DNA from: Microbacterium sp. AK009
GTDB taxonomy: Bacteria; Actinomycetota; Actinomycetes; Actinomycetales; Microbacteriaceae
Assembly: GCF_013410955.1 (NCBI RefSeq)
Contig: NZ_JACCCG010000005.1
Span: 310,001 to 374,000, forward strand
DNA: 64,000 bases
Reading direction: 5' to 3'
Shown here: one piece after another, positions 44,373 to 53,294 of the stretch
Position numbering within the stretch: position 1 is the first letter of the stretch
Layout of the letters: every line of letters starts with the position of its first letter
Translations under genes and position numbers: made by a program
The notes under the pieces: model-generated
What the model was told of the DNA's origin: nothing
Database searches by the model: none
What the model saw: only the letters and a program-made list of their open reading frames with translations

Positions 44373-44834
44373 TCAGCGCTTCGCGGCGAAGAACTCCTGC
44401 AGCAGCGCGGCACCGTCGTCGGCCCGAAGTCCCCCGACGACTTCGGCACGCACCGGCAGCCGACGGTCACGCAGCACATCGTGCACCGACCCGGCCGCGC
44501 CGGCCTTCTCATCCCACGCGCCGAACACCACCCGGCTCACGTGCGACTGCAGTGCCGCGCCTGCGCACATCACGCACGGCTCGAGCGTGACCACGAGGGT
44601 GCACCCGGTGAGATTCCAGGAGCCGAGGGATGCCGCGGCGGCGCGGAGCGCGACCACCTCGGCGTGAGCGGTGGGGTCACCGATGGTCTCGCGCAGATTC
44701 CTTCCTTCGCCGATGACGTGCCCCGTGGCATCCGTCACCACCGCCCCGACCGGCACTTCACCCTGGGCGGCGGCTTCGGCTGCCAGTGCGAGCGCGCGCG
44801 TCATGGCGGCGTCGTCGGCGGGGTCGGGTTGCAC
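44373..44834 (-). CDS. tadA: tRNA adenosine(34) deaminase
   Basis: A 153-residue zinc deaminase that makes inosine in the tRNA-Arg anticodon. The zinc and catalytic site is HAEVVAL with the acidic proton shuttle, plus [35 protein letters not shown] and the C-terminal [14 protein letters not shown] region are typical. The start at GTG 44834 was chosen because TACGCT lies six nt upstream; ATG 44804 is also open. The upp promoter diverges 49 bp away. Confidence 0.92.
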   Translation of the reverse strand: MQPDPADDAAMTRALALAAEAAAQGEVPVGAVVTDATGHVIGEGRNLRETIGDPTAHAEVVALRAAAASLGSWNLTGCTLVVTLEPCVMCAGAALQSHVSRVVFGAWDEKAGAAGSVHDVLRDRRLPVRAEVVGGLRADDGAALLQEFFAAKR

Positions 44835-44840
44835 GTCTCC

Positions 44841-44875
44841 AGCGTACGGACCGACACCCCCGCCGCGGGTACCCT
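44841..44875. promoter_or_regulatory. divergent leaderless promoters of tadA and upp
   Basis: On the minus strand TACGCT (44841-44846) lies six nt before tadA's GTG. On the plus strand TACCCT (44870-44875) lies seven nt before upp's ATG at 44883. Confidence 0.45.
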
Positions 44876-44882
44876 GGGAGCC

Positions 44883-45515
44883 ATGCGCCTCCACGTCGCC
44901 GACCACCCGCTCATCACCCACAAGCTCACGGTGCTGCGTGACAAGACGACCTCGTCGCCGGTGTTCCGTCAGCTCACCGAGGAGCTCGTCACGCTTCTCG
45001 CCTACGAGGCGACGCGGTCGGTGAAGGTCGACCCGATCGAGATCCAGACCCCGGTGTCGCTGACGATGGGTGTGAAGATCAGCGAGCCGCGCCCGATCGT
45101 CGTGCCGATTCTGCGCGCCGGACTCGGGATGCTGGAGGGCATGGTCAAGCTCCTCCCGACGGCTGAGGTGGGATTCCTCGGCATGGTGCGCAACGAGGAG
45201 ACCCTGGAGCCCACGACCTACGCCGAGCGCCTGCCCGACGACCTCTCCGATCGGCAGTGCTTCGTGCTCGACCCGATGCTGGCAACCGGTGGATCGCTGG
45301 GTGCGGCTGTCGAGTTCCTCTTCAAGCGAGGAGCGCAGGATGTCACCGCCATCTGCCTCCTCGGCGCACCCGAAGGGGTCGCTGCGATCGAGCGTCAGGT
45401 CGGCGACAAGGACGTGACCCTGGTGCTCGGCGCGCTGGATGAGCGACTGAACGAGAAGGGGTACATCGTGCCCGGCCTCGGTGACGCGGGTGACCGCCTG
45501 TACGGCACGGTCTAA
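44883..45515 (+). CDS. upp: uracil phosphoribosyltransferase
   Basis: A 210-residue pyrimidine salvage enzyme making UMP from uracil and [40 protein letters not shown], the PRPP-binding loop [19 protein letters not shown] and [12 protein letters not shown] at the C-terminus are diagnostic. ATG start was chosen at 44883 from the family N-terminus ([10 protein letters not shown]). Followed by a strong hairpin. Confidence 0.95.
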   Translation: MRLHVADHPLITHKLTVLRDKTTSSPVFRQLTEELVTLLAYEATRSVKVDPIEIQTPVSLTMGVKISEPRPIVVPILRAGLGMLEGMVKLLPTAEVGFLGMVRNEETLEPTTYAERLPDDLSDRQCFVLDPMLATGGSLGAAVEFLFKRGAQDVTAICLLGAPEGVAAIERQVGDKDVTLVLGALDERLNEKGYIVPGLGDAGDRLYGTV

Positions 45516-45580
45516 CGGGGACTCTGAGCCTCGTCCTGGCGACGATTCGCGCGGCTTTCGGACCGCTCTGAGACGAGTGT

Positions 45581-45618
45581 GGCGCGGTGTCCGCCCCTCG
45601 CCGAACGGACACCGCGCC
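45581..45618 (+). terminator. hairpin downstream of upp
   Basis: GGCGCGGTGTCCG (45581-45593) and CGGACACCGCGCC (45606-45618) are a perfect 13-bp inverted repeat with a 12-nt loop, 65 bp after the upp stop. There is no U-tract, so it may be a non-canonical actinobacterial terminator or one of the palindromic elements. Confidence 0.55.
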
Positions 45619-45715
45619 TGCGCCTTGCGGCGCGGAACCAAGGGTATGACGGCGCCGATTCCCTTTCTTAGGGGGTTGACATCGTCACCTCGAATCGCTA
45701 CCCCGCGGGACTGGC

Positions 45716-46036
45716 TCAGTCGGGTATGACAGGCTCGATCGGAGGCTTGCGGCCGGTCTCCTGCTCCCAGAATTCGAGCTGCTGCGTGAGGGCCTTGGCG
45801 AGCTCGAACACCTGCTCCGGAGGGATGCGGATACGGCTGACCACGCGCGCCGGCACGATCGTGCGACGCTCCCCCGTCTCGGGGTCGGTCTCATCATGCG
45901 GCGGCTGGGCGAGGGTGAGGAAGTCCATCACGAACACCGTCGAGCTGTGCCAGACGTTGGCGAAGTCGGCGTAGTTGCCTCCGATCAGATCGGGCGGCAG
46001 ATCGATCTCGAATTGACGGGGCACCTGGTCGGACAT
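45716..46036 (-). CDS. DUF3467 family protein
   Basis: A 106-residue soluble protein of the DUF3467 type: PRQFEIDLPPDLIGGNYADFANVWHS, VFVMDFLTLAQPP, VVSRIRIPPEQVFELAKALTQQL. The family is small and uncharacterised. ATG start with GGAGGA upstream. Same strand as the large nuclease-helicase, whose stop lies 43 bp upstream, so the two may be one transcript. Confidence 0.82.
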   Translation of the reverse strand: MSDQVPRQFEIDLPPDLIGGNYADFANVWHSSTVFVMDFLTLAQPPHDETDPETGERRTIVPARVVSRIRIPPEQVFELAKALTQQLEFWEQETGRKPPIEPVIPD

Positions 46037-46079
46037 GCAGCAGTTCCTCCTCGCCGGGGTGATGGGGCGTCTGGCGAGT

Positions 46080-49000
46080 CTATGGGGCCGCCATCGCCGG
46101 CTGAACGGGGTTGCGCTCGGCGTCCTCGACGCTCGATACGGCCGTGGCGGCCGCGTGGACACCGACGAGGCGCGCGAAACCGCTCAGGCGCGCGACGCCC
46201 TCGGGGGTGCGCGGCAGATCGTCGAGAAGCCCCGGCGAATAGACCAGATACGCGGTGTGCATCGCCCGCGAGATGGCGACGTTCAGGCGGTTACGAAGGA
46301 GGAGGAACTCCAGGCCCCGGGGCGCGTCGCGCCCGGAGGATGCCGCGAGTGACACGATCGCCACTGCCGCCTCCTGCCCCTGGAACTTGTCGACCGTGCC
46401 GACCGGCACGTCGTCGAACCCCGCCGCGGTCAGCGCCTCCTCGACCAGCACCTGCTGAGCGTTGTACGGGGTGACGACGATGATGTCCTTTCCCGCCAGG
46501 GCTCGCGGTGGTGTCAGCGCCGCACCGCCGGTGTCGTCGATGTCGATGCCGGTCCACTCCCGCCCGACGAGGTCGCGGACGAGCTCGACGACGACCGCCG
46601 CTTCCTCGGGCGAACGGGTGGCGTTGCCCCGATGACGGAGCGGCAGCGGATGAAGGCCCGGCGTCACACCCTCGAGAGCGCGCATCGCAGTCGCCCGCTG
46701 CGCGGCGAGCTCGCCCCGGTAGGACAAATCGGAGACGGCGCGGGCCACGGCGGGGTGCATGCGCCACGACCGGGCGAGGAAAAATCCACAGTCGGGCGGG
46801 ATGACGTCGGCCCCGTCCATGACCCAGCCGAGCGCGGAGGTGTCGACCGGTTCGGGGTGGGTGCCCTGGCTCACCTGTGGCAGCTGCTGCGGGTCGCCGA
46901 GGAGGAGCAGGCGGGACGACGCGAGCGAGACCGCGATGGTCGAGGCGAGAGAGAACTGCCCGGCCTCGTCGATGACGAGGAGGTCGAGGCTCCCCCGCGG
47001 GATGCGTCCCTCATGCGCGAAGTCCCATGCCGTGCCGCCGACGACGAATCCGGATGCCGCGTGCTCGGCCGTGAAGGCTGCGACCCCGTTCTTGGGGATC
47101 GGCGTGAAGCGCACCCGCTCCGCGTCATCCGGCTTCTTCAGCGCCTTGCCCACCCGCTGCGCGGGCACGCCCGCCGCGACGATCCGGTCGAGCATGTGCT
47201 CGACGACGGCGTGCGACTGGGCGACGACGCCGACCTTGTAGCCGTGCTCGGCGACGAGGCGGGCGATGACGTGCGAGCCGACGAAGGTCTTGCCCGTTCC
47301 GGGCGGTCCCTGCACGGCGAGGTAGCTGCGGTCGAGGTCGAGAAGGGCGGCGGTGATGTCGCCGATGTCGTCGCCGGTCTGCGGTGGCAGCGCGCCGGTG
47401 CGGGTGCGGGGCGGACGGCGGAGCAGGATGTCGGTGGCCGGGTCGTACGGCAGCTTCGGCGCGGCGGCGGCGACGGCGTCGGCCCAGGCGTCGATGGCGG
47501 TCTGCTGGTTCAGTGCACGGGGTGGTGCGGGCGGGGTGAGCGCGAGGGGGAGCTCAGTCCAGGTCTCGCCGTCGATCGCGAATTCCTCCACGATGGCGCC
47601 GTCGTCGAGGGTCTCGATGACGGTGACCCGGTGGTCGGCGTGGATCCAGCGTGGTTTGTCGGCGAACGGGAACGACACCGGCAGCTCGTAGAGCGCGAAC
47701 GGGTCGCTGCCTTCGCTGATGCGTGTGCCGGGCGCGAGCTCGCCGCGCAGTTCGAGGCGGCGGCGGAGGGTGCGCTTCCCCTCCTCCTGGTACCAGTCGG
47801 TGACGACGTGGCAGCGCGAGGAGTCGAGCATGATGACATCGCGTGTCTCCTCCCACACCGACGCCGGCTCGCGCAGGCGCAGGAAGTGGGTGGCCCAGAA
47901 CGACTTGGCCTCGCGCGGGTAGTAGTCGATCGCGGCCGCGCCGAGCCGGAGCGCACGCGACTCCGCCGAGTCGGCGTCGCGCTGCGCGGAGAGGGCGTTG
48001 AGCCGGTCGGCGCGCTCGGACGGGGTGTAGACGTGCTCGTCGGGATCGGGGTTCGGGGTGGGGCGCAGCTGCGCTTCGCGAGCACGGTCGACGAGCCAAT
48101 CACGCAGGCGCAGCGTCGAGACGCAGTCGTAGCGGTTGTAGTCGGCGAGGTCGTCGAGAATGCGGGCGGCTTCAGCCGCGGCATCCGGTCCATCCTGCTG
48201 CAGCGCCCGGGCCTGCACGTACTTGACGATCGAATCGTCGCCCTTCTGGACGTCGCTCGTGCGCACCTCGTCGCCCATGTAGAGCGGTTCGAGTTTCTTG
48301 ATGGAGTACGAGCGCGAGCCGACACGGAGAGCCCGACGCACGATCGGGTAGAGGTCGACGAAGACCCCGTCGCGCAGCAACTGGTCGACATCGGACTCGC
48401 GCACGCCGTAGCGCGCCGCCATCGCCAGAAGGTGCGTGGGCTCGTAGGGCGCGTAGTGGTAGATGTGCAGGTCGGGGTGGGTCTGGCGCCGGAGAGCCAC
48501 CATGTCGAGGAACCGTTCGAGCGCCTCCTTCTCCTCGGCGAAGGAGTGCGCCCACAGGGCCGAGTAGTGCTCGTTCAGGTCGACCCAGCCGAAGAGGTAG
48601 TCGATTCCCCAGGTGGTCCCCTCCCCCTCGGTGTAGAGCGGGTCGCCTTCGAAGTCGAAGAAGACGTCGCCCTGACTCGGACGCGGGAGGGCACCGAGGG
48701 CCTGCGGCTGCACGACCTCGTAGTTCGGGATGTCGCCGGGCGAGCTCAGCTGCAGCCGCGCCTGGGTGCGCAGCAGCGCGATGGTGTCGGGATTCATGCC
48801 CGCCGGCGCGGTCTCGAGGCGCGCCAGGTCGTCGATCGTCTCGACTCCCGCGGCGCGGAGTCGCTCGCGCTGCACCGGCCGCATGCCCGCGACGAGGAGA
48901 AGGTCGCCGGATGCCGCGACTTCAAGGTCACAGGTCGCGCAGCGTCCGCAGGCGACGACGCCGAGGTCGCCGCGCGGGTCGCCCCACGCGATCGGGTCGC

Positions 49001-49634
49001 CGGTCGCCCCGAGGTCGAGGCGGCGGTCGGCGATGAGGGCCTGCAGGCGATCGCGTCGCAGCTGGAACACAGGGAGGAGGTCGTCGACCTCGTGGCTGCT
49101 GGTCGTGCCGTCGCCGAGGAGGAGCTCGACGCGGTCGGAGCGCGGGATGCCGAGCCGGTCGAGCTGGGCGACGTACGCGGCGAGCTGCATGAGCGCAGTG
49201 ACCCGGGCGTGACGGGCGAGCTTGGTGTCTTGCACAATCCACGCGCCGAACTCGTCGCGGACGAGGAAGTCGGCGAACCCGACGAAGTCGTGGGTGGCGA
49301 ATGTGGCCTGGTAGATGACGTCGGCATCGGAATTCAGGGCGGCGTCGGTGAGCCGCACCGCCTCGGCGAGCGCGTCGGCATCGGAGGAGCGGGTCTCGGG
49401 GATCTCGACGACGCCGTCGCCGAACTGCTCGCGGTACCGGGCCAGAACGCGGCGTTCGTGCTCGCCGCCGAGCTCGCCCGCGCGACGCAGGGTCGGGTCA
49501 TCCGGCTCCTCTACCGGGTCGACGCGACCGAGCTTGGCATCGATCGCCCGCAGCCACGCGAACTCGCATTCGGCGGCCGCTTTCAGGTCGCTCGCGCTCC
49601 AGACGATTCGGCCCTCGGCCTCGATGTACCGCAC
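46080..49634 (-). CDS. TM0106-type RecB/Cas4-like nuclease fused to a superfamily 1 helicase
   Basis: An 1184-residue fusion. The N-terminal half is a PD-(D/E)XK nuclease: IYQATFATHDFVGFADFL and WIVQDTKL (residues 134-139) carry the catalytic acids and lysine. Cysteines C23 and a C229-x2-C232-x2-C235 group could bind an Fe-S cluster as in Cas4/AddB. A RNase H-like segment follows (FFDFEGDPLYTEGEGTTWGI). The C-terminal part is an UvrD/DNA2-like ATPase with Walker A GPPGTGKT near residue 778, LLVIDEAGQFSLAS, and a late TVDKFQGQEAAVAIVS motif. It should process single-stranded ends of DNA or RNA; role not established. Start GTG 49634. Confidence 0.87.
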   Translation of the reverse strand: MRYIEAEGRIVWSASDLKAAAECEFAWLRAIDAKLGRVDPVEEPDDPTLRRAGELGGEHERRVLARYREQFGDGVVEIPETRSSDADALAEAVRLTDAALNSDADVIYQATFATHDFVGFADFLVRDEFGAWIVQDTKLARHARVTALMQLAAYVAQLDRLGIPRSDRVELLLGDGTTSSHEVDDLLPVFQLRRDRLQALIADRRLDLGATGDPIAWGDPRGDLGVVACGRCATCDLEVAASGDLLLVAGMRPVQRERLRAAGVETIDDLARLETAPAGMNPDTIALLRTQARLQLSSPGDIPNYEVVQPQALGALPRPSQGDVFFDFEGDPLYTEGEGTTWGIDYLFGWVDLNEHYSALWAHSFAEEKEALERFLDMVALRRQTHPDLHIYHYAPYEPTHLLAMAARYGVRESDVDQLLRDGVFVDLYPIVRRALRVGSRSYSIKKLEPLYMGDEVRTSDVQKGDDSIVKYVQARALQQDGPDAAAEAARILDDLADYNRYDCVSTLRLRDWLVDRAREAQLRPTPNPDPDEHVYTPSERADRLNALSAQRDADSAESRALRLGAAAIDYYPREAKSFWATHFLRLREPASVWEETRDVIMLDSSRCHVVTDWYQEEGKRTLRRRLELRGELAPGTRISEGSDPFALYELPVSFPFADKPRWIHADHRVTVIETLDDGAIVEEFAIDGETWTELPLALTPPAPPRALNQQTAIDAWADAVAAAAPKLPYDPATDILLRRPPRTRTGALPPQTGDDIGDITAALLDLDRSYLAVQGPPGTGKTFVGSHVIARLVAEHGYKVGVVAQSHAVVEHMLDRIVAAGVPAQRVGKALKKPDDAERVRFTPIPKNGVAAFTAEHAASGFVVGGTAWDFAHEGRIPRGSLDLLVIDEAGQFSLASTIAVSLASSRLLLLGDPQQLPQVSQGTHPEPVDTSALGWVMDGADVIPPDCGFFLARSWRMHPAVARAVSDLSYRGELAAQRATAMRALEGVTPGLHPLPLRHRGNATRSPEEAAVVVELVRDLVGREWTGIDIDDTGGAALTPPRALAGKDIIVVTPYNAQQVLVEEALTAAGFDDVPVGTVDKFQGQEAAVAIVSLAASSGRDAPRGLEFLLLRNRLNVAISRAMHTAYLVYSPGLLDDLPRTPEGVARLSGFARLVGVHAAATAVSSVEDAERNPVQPAMAAP

Positions 49635-49923
49635 TCTGCCCTTCCCGCCGGCTCATCGGAAGAACCGTCCTCACGACCATAACCGGGGCCGCCGACGTCT
49701 CTCGGGGCGCAGCGCTAGCGGTGGAGCGTTGAAGCGCCCACGATCGTGCAACTCAGCGGGCGGGGTAAGTGATTCGCTCTGTGCTCGCGTCACAACTGGG
49801 TGCACTCGGGCCGGGCGACGCCCGGTGATCCATCGGGAACGGGCGCGACTCGGTGCCCGCAATCAAGCGGTTTCAACCGGACGTCGGGTTCTTGTGTGAT
49901 TCGCGTAGTGCGGTGCGCCTCTC

Positions 49924-50451
49924 TCAGGTGGCGGTTGGGGTGAGCCGCGCGATTGGGAACACTCGCGTCGTCCGGGTCTTGTAGTAGCCGAATGGCGGGT
50001 ACATGCGTACGAGTTTGTCCCACAGCCATGCACGGTCGGCCTCATCGATCACCTCGGTGAGCGACGCGGTCACGGTGGTTGGACCGTCTTCGATGGTGGC
50101 GGCGCCGGCGGCGCGAAGGTTCAACCACCATGAGGGGTGCGCGTCGGCACCGGAGTAGGCCGCGCAGATGACGTAGTCGCCACGGTCGCGCACGAACACC
50201 AGCGGCGCGGTCCGCGGCTTCCCGCTCGTGCGGCCGGCCACGGTCAGCAGCAGCGTGGGGTACGAGCGCGCCTGCGCGCGTCCACGGGTGAGCCGGTAGA
50301 GCCGGGTGTGCGCGACCGTGCCGAAGCGCACGAACGGCCGCGCGGCTCGCGTGCGCGCGAAGCCTGTGGCGATGCGCCACACTCGCGAGGCGACGCGAGA
50401 GAGGAACCCGGCGATCCTGGCGTCGGGCGTGGCCGGGGCATCACTAGTCAT
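49924..50451 (-). CDS. deazaflavin (F420)-dependent nitroreductase family protein
   Basis: A 175-residue protein of the Ddn/nitroreductase split-barrel family: RTRAARPFVRFGTVAHTRLYRLT, TVAGRTSGKPRTAPLVFV, CAAYSGADAHPSWWLNLRAA and the closing MYPPFGYYKTRTTRVFPIARL are diagnostic. It should bind F420 and reduce an unknown electrophile. The start at ATG 50451 was chosen because TACCCT lies seven nt upstream (50459-50464); a longer form is open to 50493. Confidence 0.88.
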   Translation of the reverse strand: MTSDAPATPDARIAGFLSRVASRVWRIATGFARTRAARPFVRFGTVAHTRLYRLTRGRAQARSYPTLLLTVAGRTSGKPRTAPLVFVRDRGDYVICAAYSGADAHPSWWLNLRAAGAATIEDGPTTVTASLTEVIDEADRAWLWDKLVRMYPPFGYYKTRTTRVFPIARLTPTAT

Positions 50452-50458
50452 TTCACGC

Positions 50459-50464
50459 AGGGTA
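50459..50464 (-). promoter_or_regulatory. -10 box of the deazaflavin nitroreductase gene
   Basis: TACCCT on the minus strand, seven nt before the ATG at 50451. Confidence 0.4.
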
Positions 50465-50662
50465 GCGGGCGTCGCTGCGATCCGATGCGTCACGACCGGC
50501 TACCACGACGTACCCGTGATCCGGAAAGGAACAGAAGGGGTCCGGCGGCGAAGCACACCGCACGCGGCTCGGACTGCACCTCACCCGTCCTGTGCGCGCG
50601 GTCTGCGATCACGGACGGCGGCGAGCGTCGGCTCCGCACGTCTCACCGCCGACAGACCTCCC

Positions 50663-51895
50663 TCACCCCGTCATCGCGGGAGTGTGCTCTCGGCGCCGCA
50701 CGAGGCGGTTGAGACCCTCGGACGTGAGCAGGCCCACACCCACCAGCACTGCGAGGAAGAGCGGGAAGATCCACAAGCCCTTCCATGTTGAAATCACGCC
50801 GAAGAGCGGCGGTATGAACGTGGAACCCGTGTAGGCGGCGGCCATCTGGATGCCGATGATCGCCTGCGAGTTGCGGCGGCCGAAGTTGATCGGGGTCGAG
50901 TGAATGATCGCCGGATAGATCGGGGCGCATCCGAGACCGAGGATGGCGAGCCCGACAAGCGCGATCGCATTCGGCTGCGGCACCGCGAGCATCACGATGC
51001 CGAGGGCGACGGTGAGGAAGCCGCCGCGGATCATCCACCGGTCGCCGACGCGGTCGGCGACGAAGCCCGCGATGAATCGTCCCGCCGTGATTCCCAGCAG
51101 GAAGAGTGAGGCGAATGCGGCCGCCGTGGCGACGTCGACCCCGCGATCGATGACCAAGTAGGTCGATGCCCACAGGATCGCCGTGCTTTCCAGCGCGCAG
51201 TAGGCGAAGAAGGCAATCAGGATCAGGATGACGCCGGGAATGCGGATCGCCCGCGCAAGGGGAACGTGCGTACGGCCCCTCTTCGCCTCGCCGTCAGCGT
51301 CGAGCCCGTGGTCGGCTCCGCCGCGGTCACTGGCAGGGACGAGTGGATTGACCCTGCGCCACATCGGGATGCTGACGAACAGGGCGAAGGTGAGGATGAC
51401 CTGGAGCAGTCCGACGATGAAGTAGGCGCTGGACCAGTTACCACCGCCCGCCAGCGCGTAGCTCATGATGAACGGGCTGATCGAGGCGCCGAGACCCCAG
51501 CAGGCGTGCAGCCAGTTCATGTGGCGCGCGGCGTAGTGCAGAGCGACGTAGTTGTTCAGTGCGGCATCCACCGCGCCCGCGCCGAGCCCGTACGGGATCG
51601 CCCACAGGCACAGCACCCAGAACGAACTCGACGTGGAGAATCCGACGAGAGCGGCCGCAGTCATCGCGACACTGACCGAGGTGACCAGTCCAATCCCGAA
51701 ACGACGGGTGACCCGCTCCGAAGCGAGGCTCGAGAGGATGGTGCCGCCCGCAATGATCATGGTGACGATCCCGGCGAACGCGATCGGTACCCCGAGGTCT
51801 CGATGCATCACGGGCCACCCGGCCCCCACGAGGGAGTCCGGCAGGCCGAGGCTGATAAAGGCGATGTAGATGATCGCGAGGAGGAGCGAGTACAC
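50663..51895 (-). CDS. MFS transporter
   Basis: A 410-residue major facilitator protein with 12 spans. SLGLPDSLVGAGWPVMHRDL begins the first span pair, and the loop 2-3 motif appears as SSLASERVTRRFGIGLV. The central loop is basic and polar (VNPLVPASDRGGADHGLDADG). The sequence resembles FucP/AraJ-type sugar or small-molecule MFS proteins. The 5' end faces a TetR-type double operator and a Maa-like acetyltransferase gene, which suggests export or uptake of a sugar or sugar-like compound. Substrate is not known. Confidence 0.88.
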   Translation of the reverse strand: MYSLLLAIIYIAFISLGLPDSLVGAGWPVMHRDLGVPIAFAGIVTMIIAGGTILSSLASERVTRRFGIGLVTSVSVAMTAAALVGFSTSSSFWVLCLWAIPYGLGAGAVDAALNNYVALHYAARHMNWLHACWGLGASISPFIMSYALAGGGNWSSAYFIVGLLQVILTFALFVSIPMWRRVNPLVPASDRGGADHGLDADGEAKRGRTHVPLARAIRIPGVILILIAFFAYCALESTAILWASTYLVIDRGVDVATAAAFASLFLLGITAGRFIAGFVADRVGDRWMIRGGFLTVALGIVMLAVPQPNAIALVGLAILGLGCAPIYPAIIHSTPINFGRRNSQAIIGIQMAAAYTGSTFIPPLFGVISTWKGLWIFPLFLAVLVGVGLLTSEGLNRLVRRREHTPAMTG

Positions 51896-51951
51896 GGTGC
51901 GGCGGCTTTCGATTCGCGGGAGCAGGCGGAGGACGCGCTTAGATCACGTTG

Positions 51952-51985
51952 GTACGATCGTACACACTATATGTACGTTCGTACA
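51952..51985. promoter_or_regulatory. two TetR operators in the MFS/acetyltransferase divergent promoter
   Basis: GTACGATCGTAC (51952-51963, perfect 12-bp palindrome) and TGTACG-TT-CGTACA (51972-51985, perfect arms) share the half-site GTACG and have centres 21 bp apart, two helical turns. A TATAGT box on the minus strand (51966-51971) lies between them. Both directions would be closed by one bound dimer pair. Confidence 0.75.
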
Positions 51986-52006
51986 CATTCGAGGTAGGGT
52001 GAGGTT

Positions 52007-52591
52007 ATGACCGATGACTACTTCGCCGGGGACCCGCGGACAAACCGCGAGCGGATGCTGGCGGGCGAGCTCTACATCGCCGATGATCCGGAGAGCGGGC
52101 GCCTGCATCGGAGAGCCGTGCAGCTCGCGGACGCGTACCATCGCGCCGAAGTCGCGGGCGATCCGTCAGCCCGCGACCTGCTGGTCGATCTCGTCGGGAG
52201 TCTCGGTGAAGGGGCGCACGTCAACGCCCCCCTGTTCGTCGATTACGGCGAGAACATCCACATCGGCGCCCGCACCTTCGTCAACTACAACCTCACCGCG
52301 CTCGACGTCGCCCCGATCACGATCGGTGAAGACTGCCAGATCGGACCGAACGTTCAGCTTCTGACTCCCACCCATCCGACCGATCCGCAGCCACGCCGGG
52401 ACAAGCTCGAAGCCGCCGAGCCCATCGTCCTCGAGGACAATGTGTGGCTCGGCGGTGGTGTGATCGTGTGCCCCGGCGTGACCATCGGGAAGGACTCGGT
52501 AGTCGGTGCCGGGTCGGTCGTCACGAAGGACATTCCCGCCGGCGTCGTCGCCGTGGGCAACCCCGCACGCGTCATCCGCTCGATCGGATAG
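52007..52591 (+). CDS. maltose/sugar O-acetyltransferase (Maa/LacA-like)
   Basis: A 194-residue hexapeptide-repeat acetyltransferase. MLAGELYIADDPES is the Maa N-terminal helix motif, then NAPLFVDYGENIHIGARTFVNYN, LTPTHPTDPQPRRD carries the catalytic histidine, and GGVIVCPGVTIGKDSVVGAGSVV ends the left-handed beta-helix. It should acetylate a sugar with acetyl-CoA, often for detoxification or export. ATG start with a GAGG just upstream. The TetR gene starts five nt after its stop. Confidence 0.9.
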   Translation: MTDDYFAGDPRTNRERMLAGELYIADDPESGRLHRRAVQLADAYHRAEVAGDPSARDLLVDLVGSLGEGAHVNAPLFVDYGENIHIGARTFVNYNLTALDVAPITIGEDCQIGPNVQLLTPTHPTDPQPRRDKLEAAEPIVLEDNVWLGGGVIVCPGVTIGKDSVVGAGSVVTKDIPAGVVAVGNPARVIRSIG

Positions 52592-52595
52592 CGAC

Positions 52596-53168
52596 GTGGC
52601 CCCTCCGGAGCGACCCGCCGGATCCCGACGGGGTCGTCGAAACGATCCCGACCGGCGCGACCGGATCATCGACGCGTGCCTCGCCGTGATCGCGCGTGCG
52701 GGGGTCGCCGGCACTTCGCACCGCAAGGTCGCCGCCGAAGCCGGCGTCCCGCTCGGCGCGATGACCTACTACTTCGGCAACATGGACGAACTCCTCCGCG
52801 AAGCGTTCACCCGATTCGCCGAGACGATCAGCGACCGATTCGAACGACGGATGGCGTTCGCCTCGGACGCGATCGCCGCGCGCGATGCGGTCGTCGCAAT
52901 CATCCTCGAGGACGTCTTCGGCGACGATCGCGAACTCGTCCTCTCGCACGAGCTGTACACGCTGGCTGCCCGTCAGCCCGCGTACCGTTCGATCACCACG
53001 GCCTGGATGGAACGCAGCCGCGCGGCGCTCGAGCGGCACTTCGACCCCGCGACCGCCCGGATGCTCGACGCGCTCATCGAGGGACTCACGATCCACCGTG
53101 CCCTCGATTCCCACCAAGGAGACAGCCGCGACGTCCAACTCGCGGTTTCCCGCATCGCGGCAGGGTGA
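52596..53168 (+). CDS. TetR family repressor of the MFS/acetyltransferase unit
   Basis: A 190-residue TetR regulator: IIDACLAVIARAGVAGTSHRKVAAEAGVPLGAMTYYFGNMDELL is spread over the helix-turn-helix. GTG 52596 gives the usual length and lies five nt after the acetyltransferase stop; the longer open frame would run inside that gene. The two GTACG operators before the pair are its most likely target. Confidence 0.88.
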   Translation: MAPPERPAGSRRGRRNDPDRRDRIIDACLAVIARAGVAGTSHRKVAAEAGVPLGAMTYYFGNMDELLREAFTRFAETISDRFERRMAFASDAIAARDAVVAIILEDVFGDDRELVLSHELYTLAARQPAYRSITTAWMERSRAALERHFDPATARMLDALIEGLTIHRALDSHQGDSRDVQLAVSRIAAG

Positions 53169-53294
53169 GAGACCGATCGCCGCCGATGGCTCACGCTCCG
53201 GACGAAGCCCCGGGTCGACCCACGCTGACGTACGACGACGAAGCGCGTCGACCGAGCGGGGGCCCGTCGTTCGACGAGGCGGTGTGTACCGTCC

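Noticed and set aside
46632..49682. 1016-residue plus-strand open frame
   Set aside because: Antisense to the nuclease-helicase, whose motifs are unmistakable.
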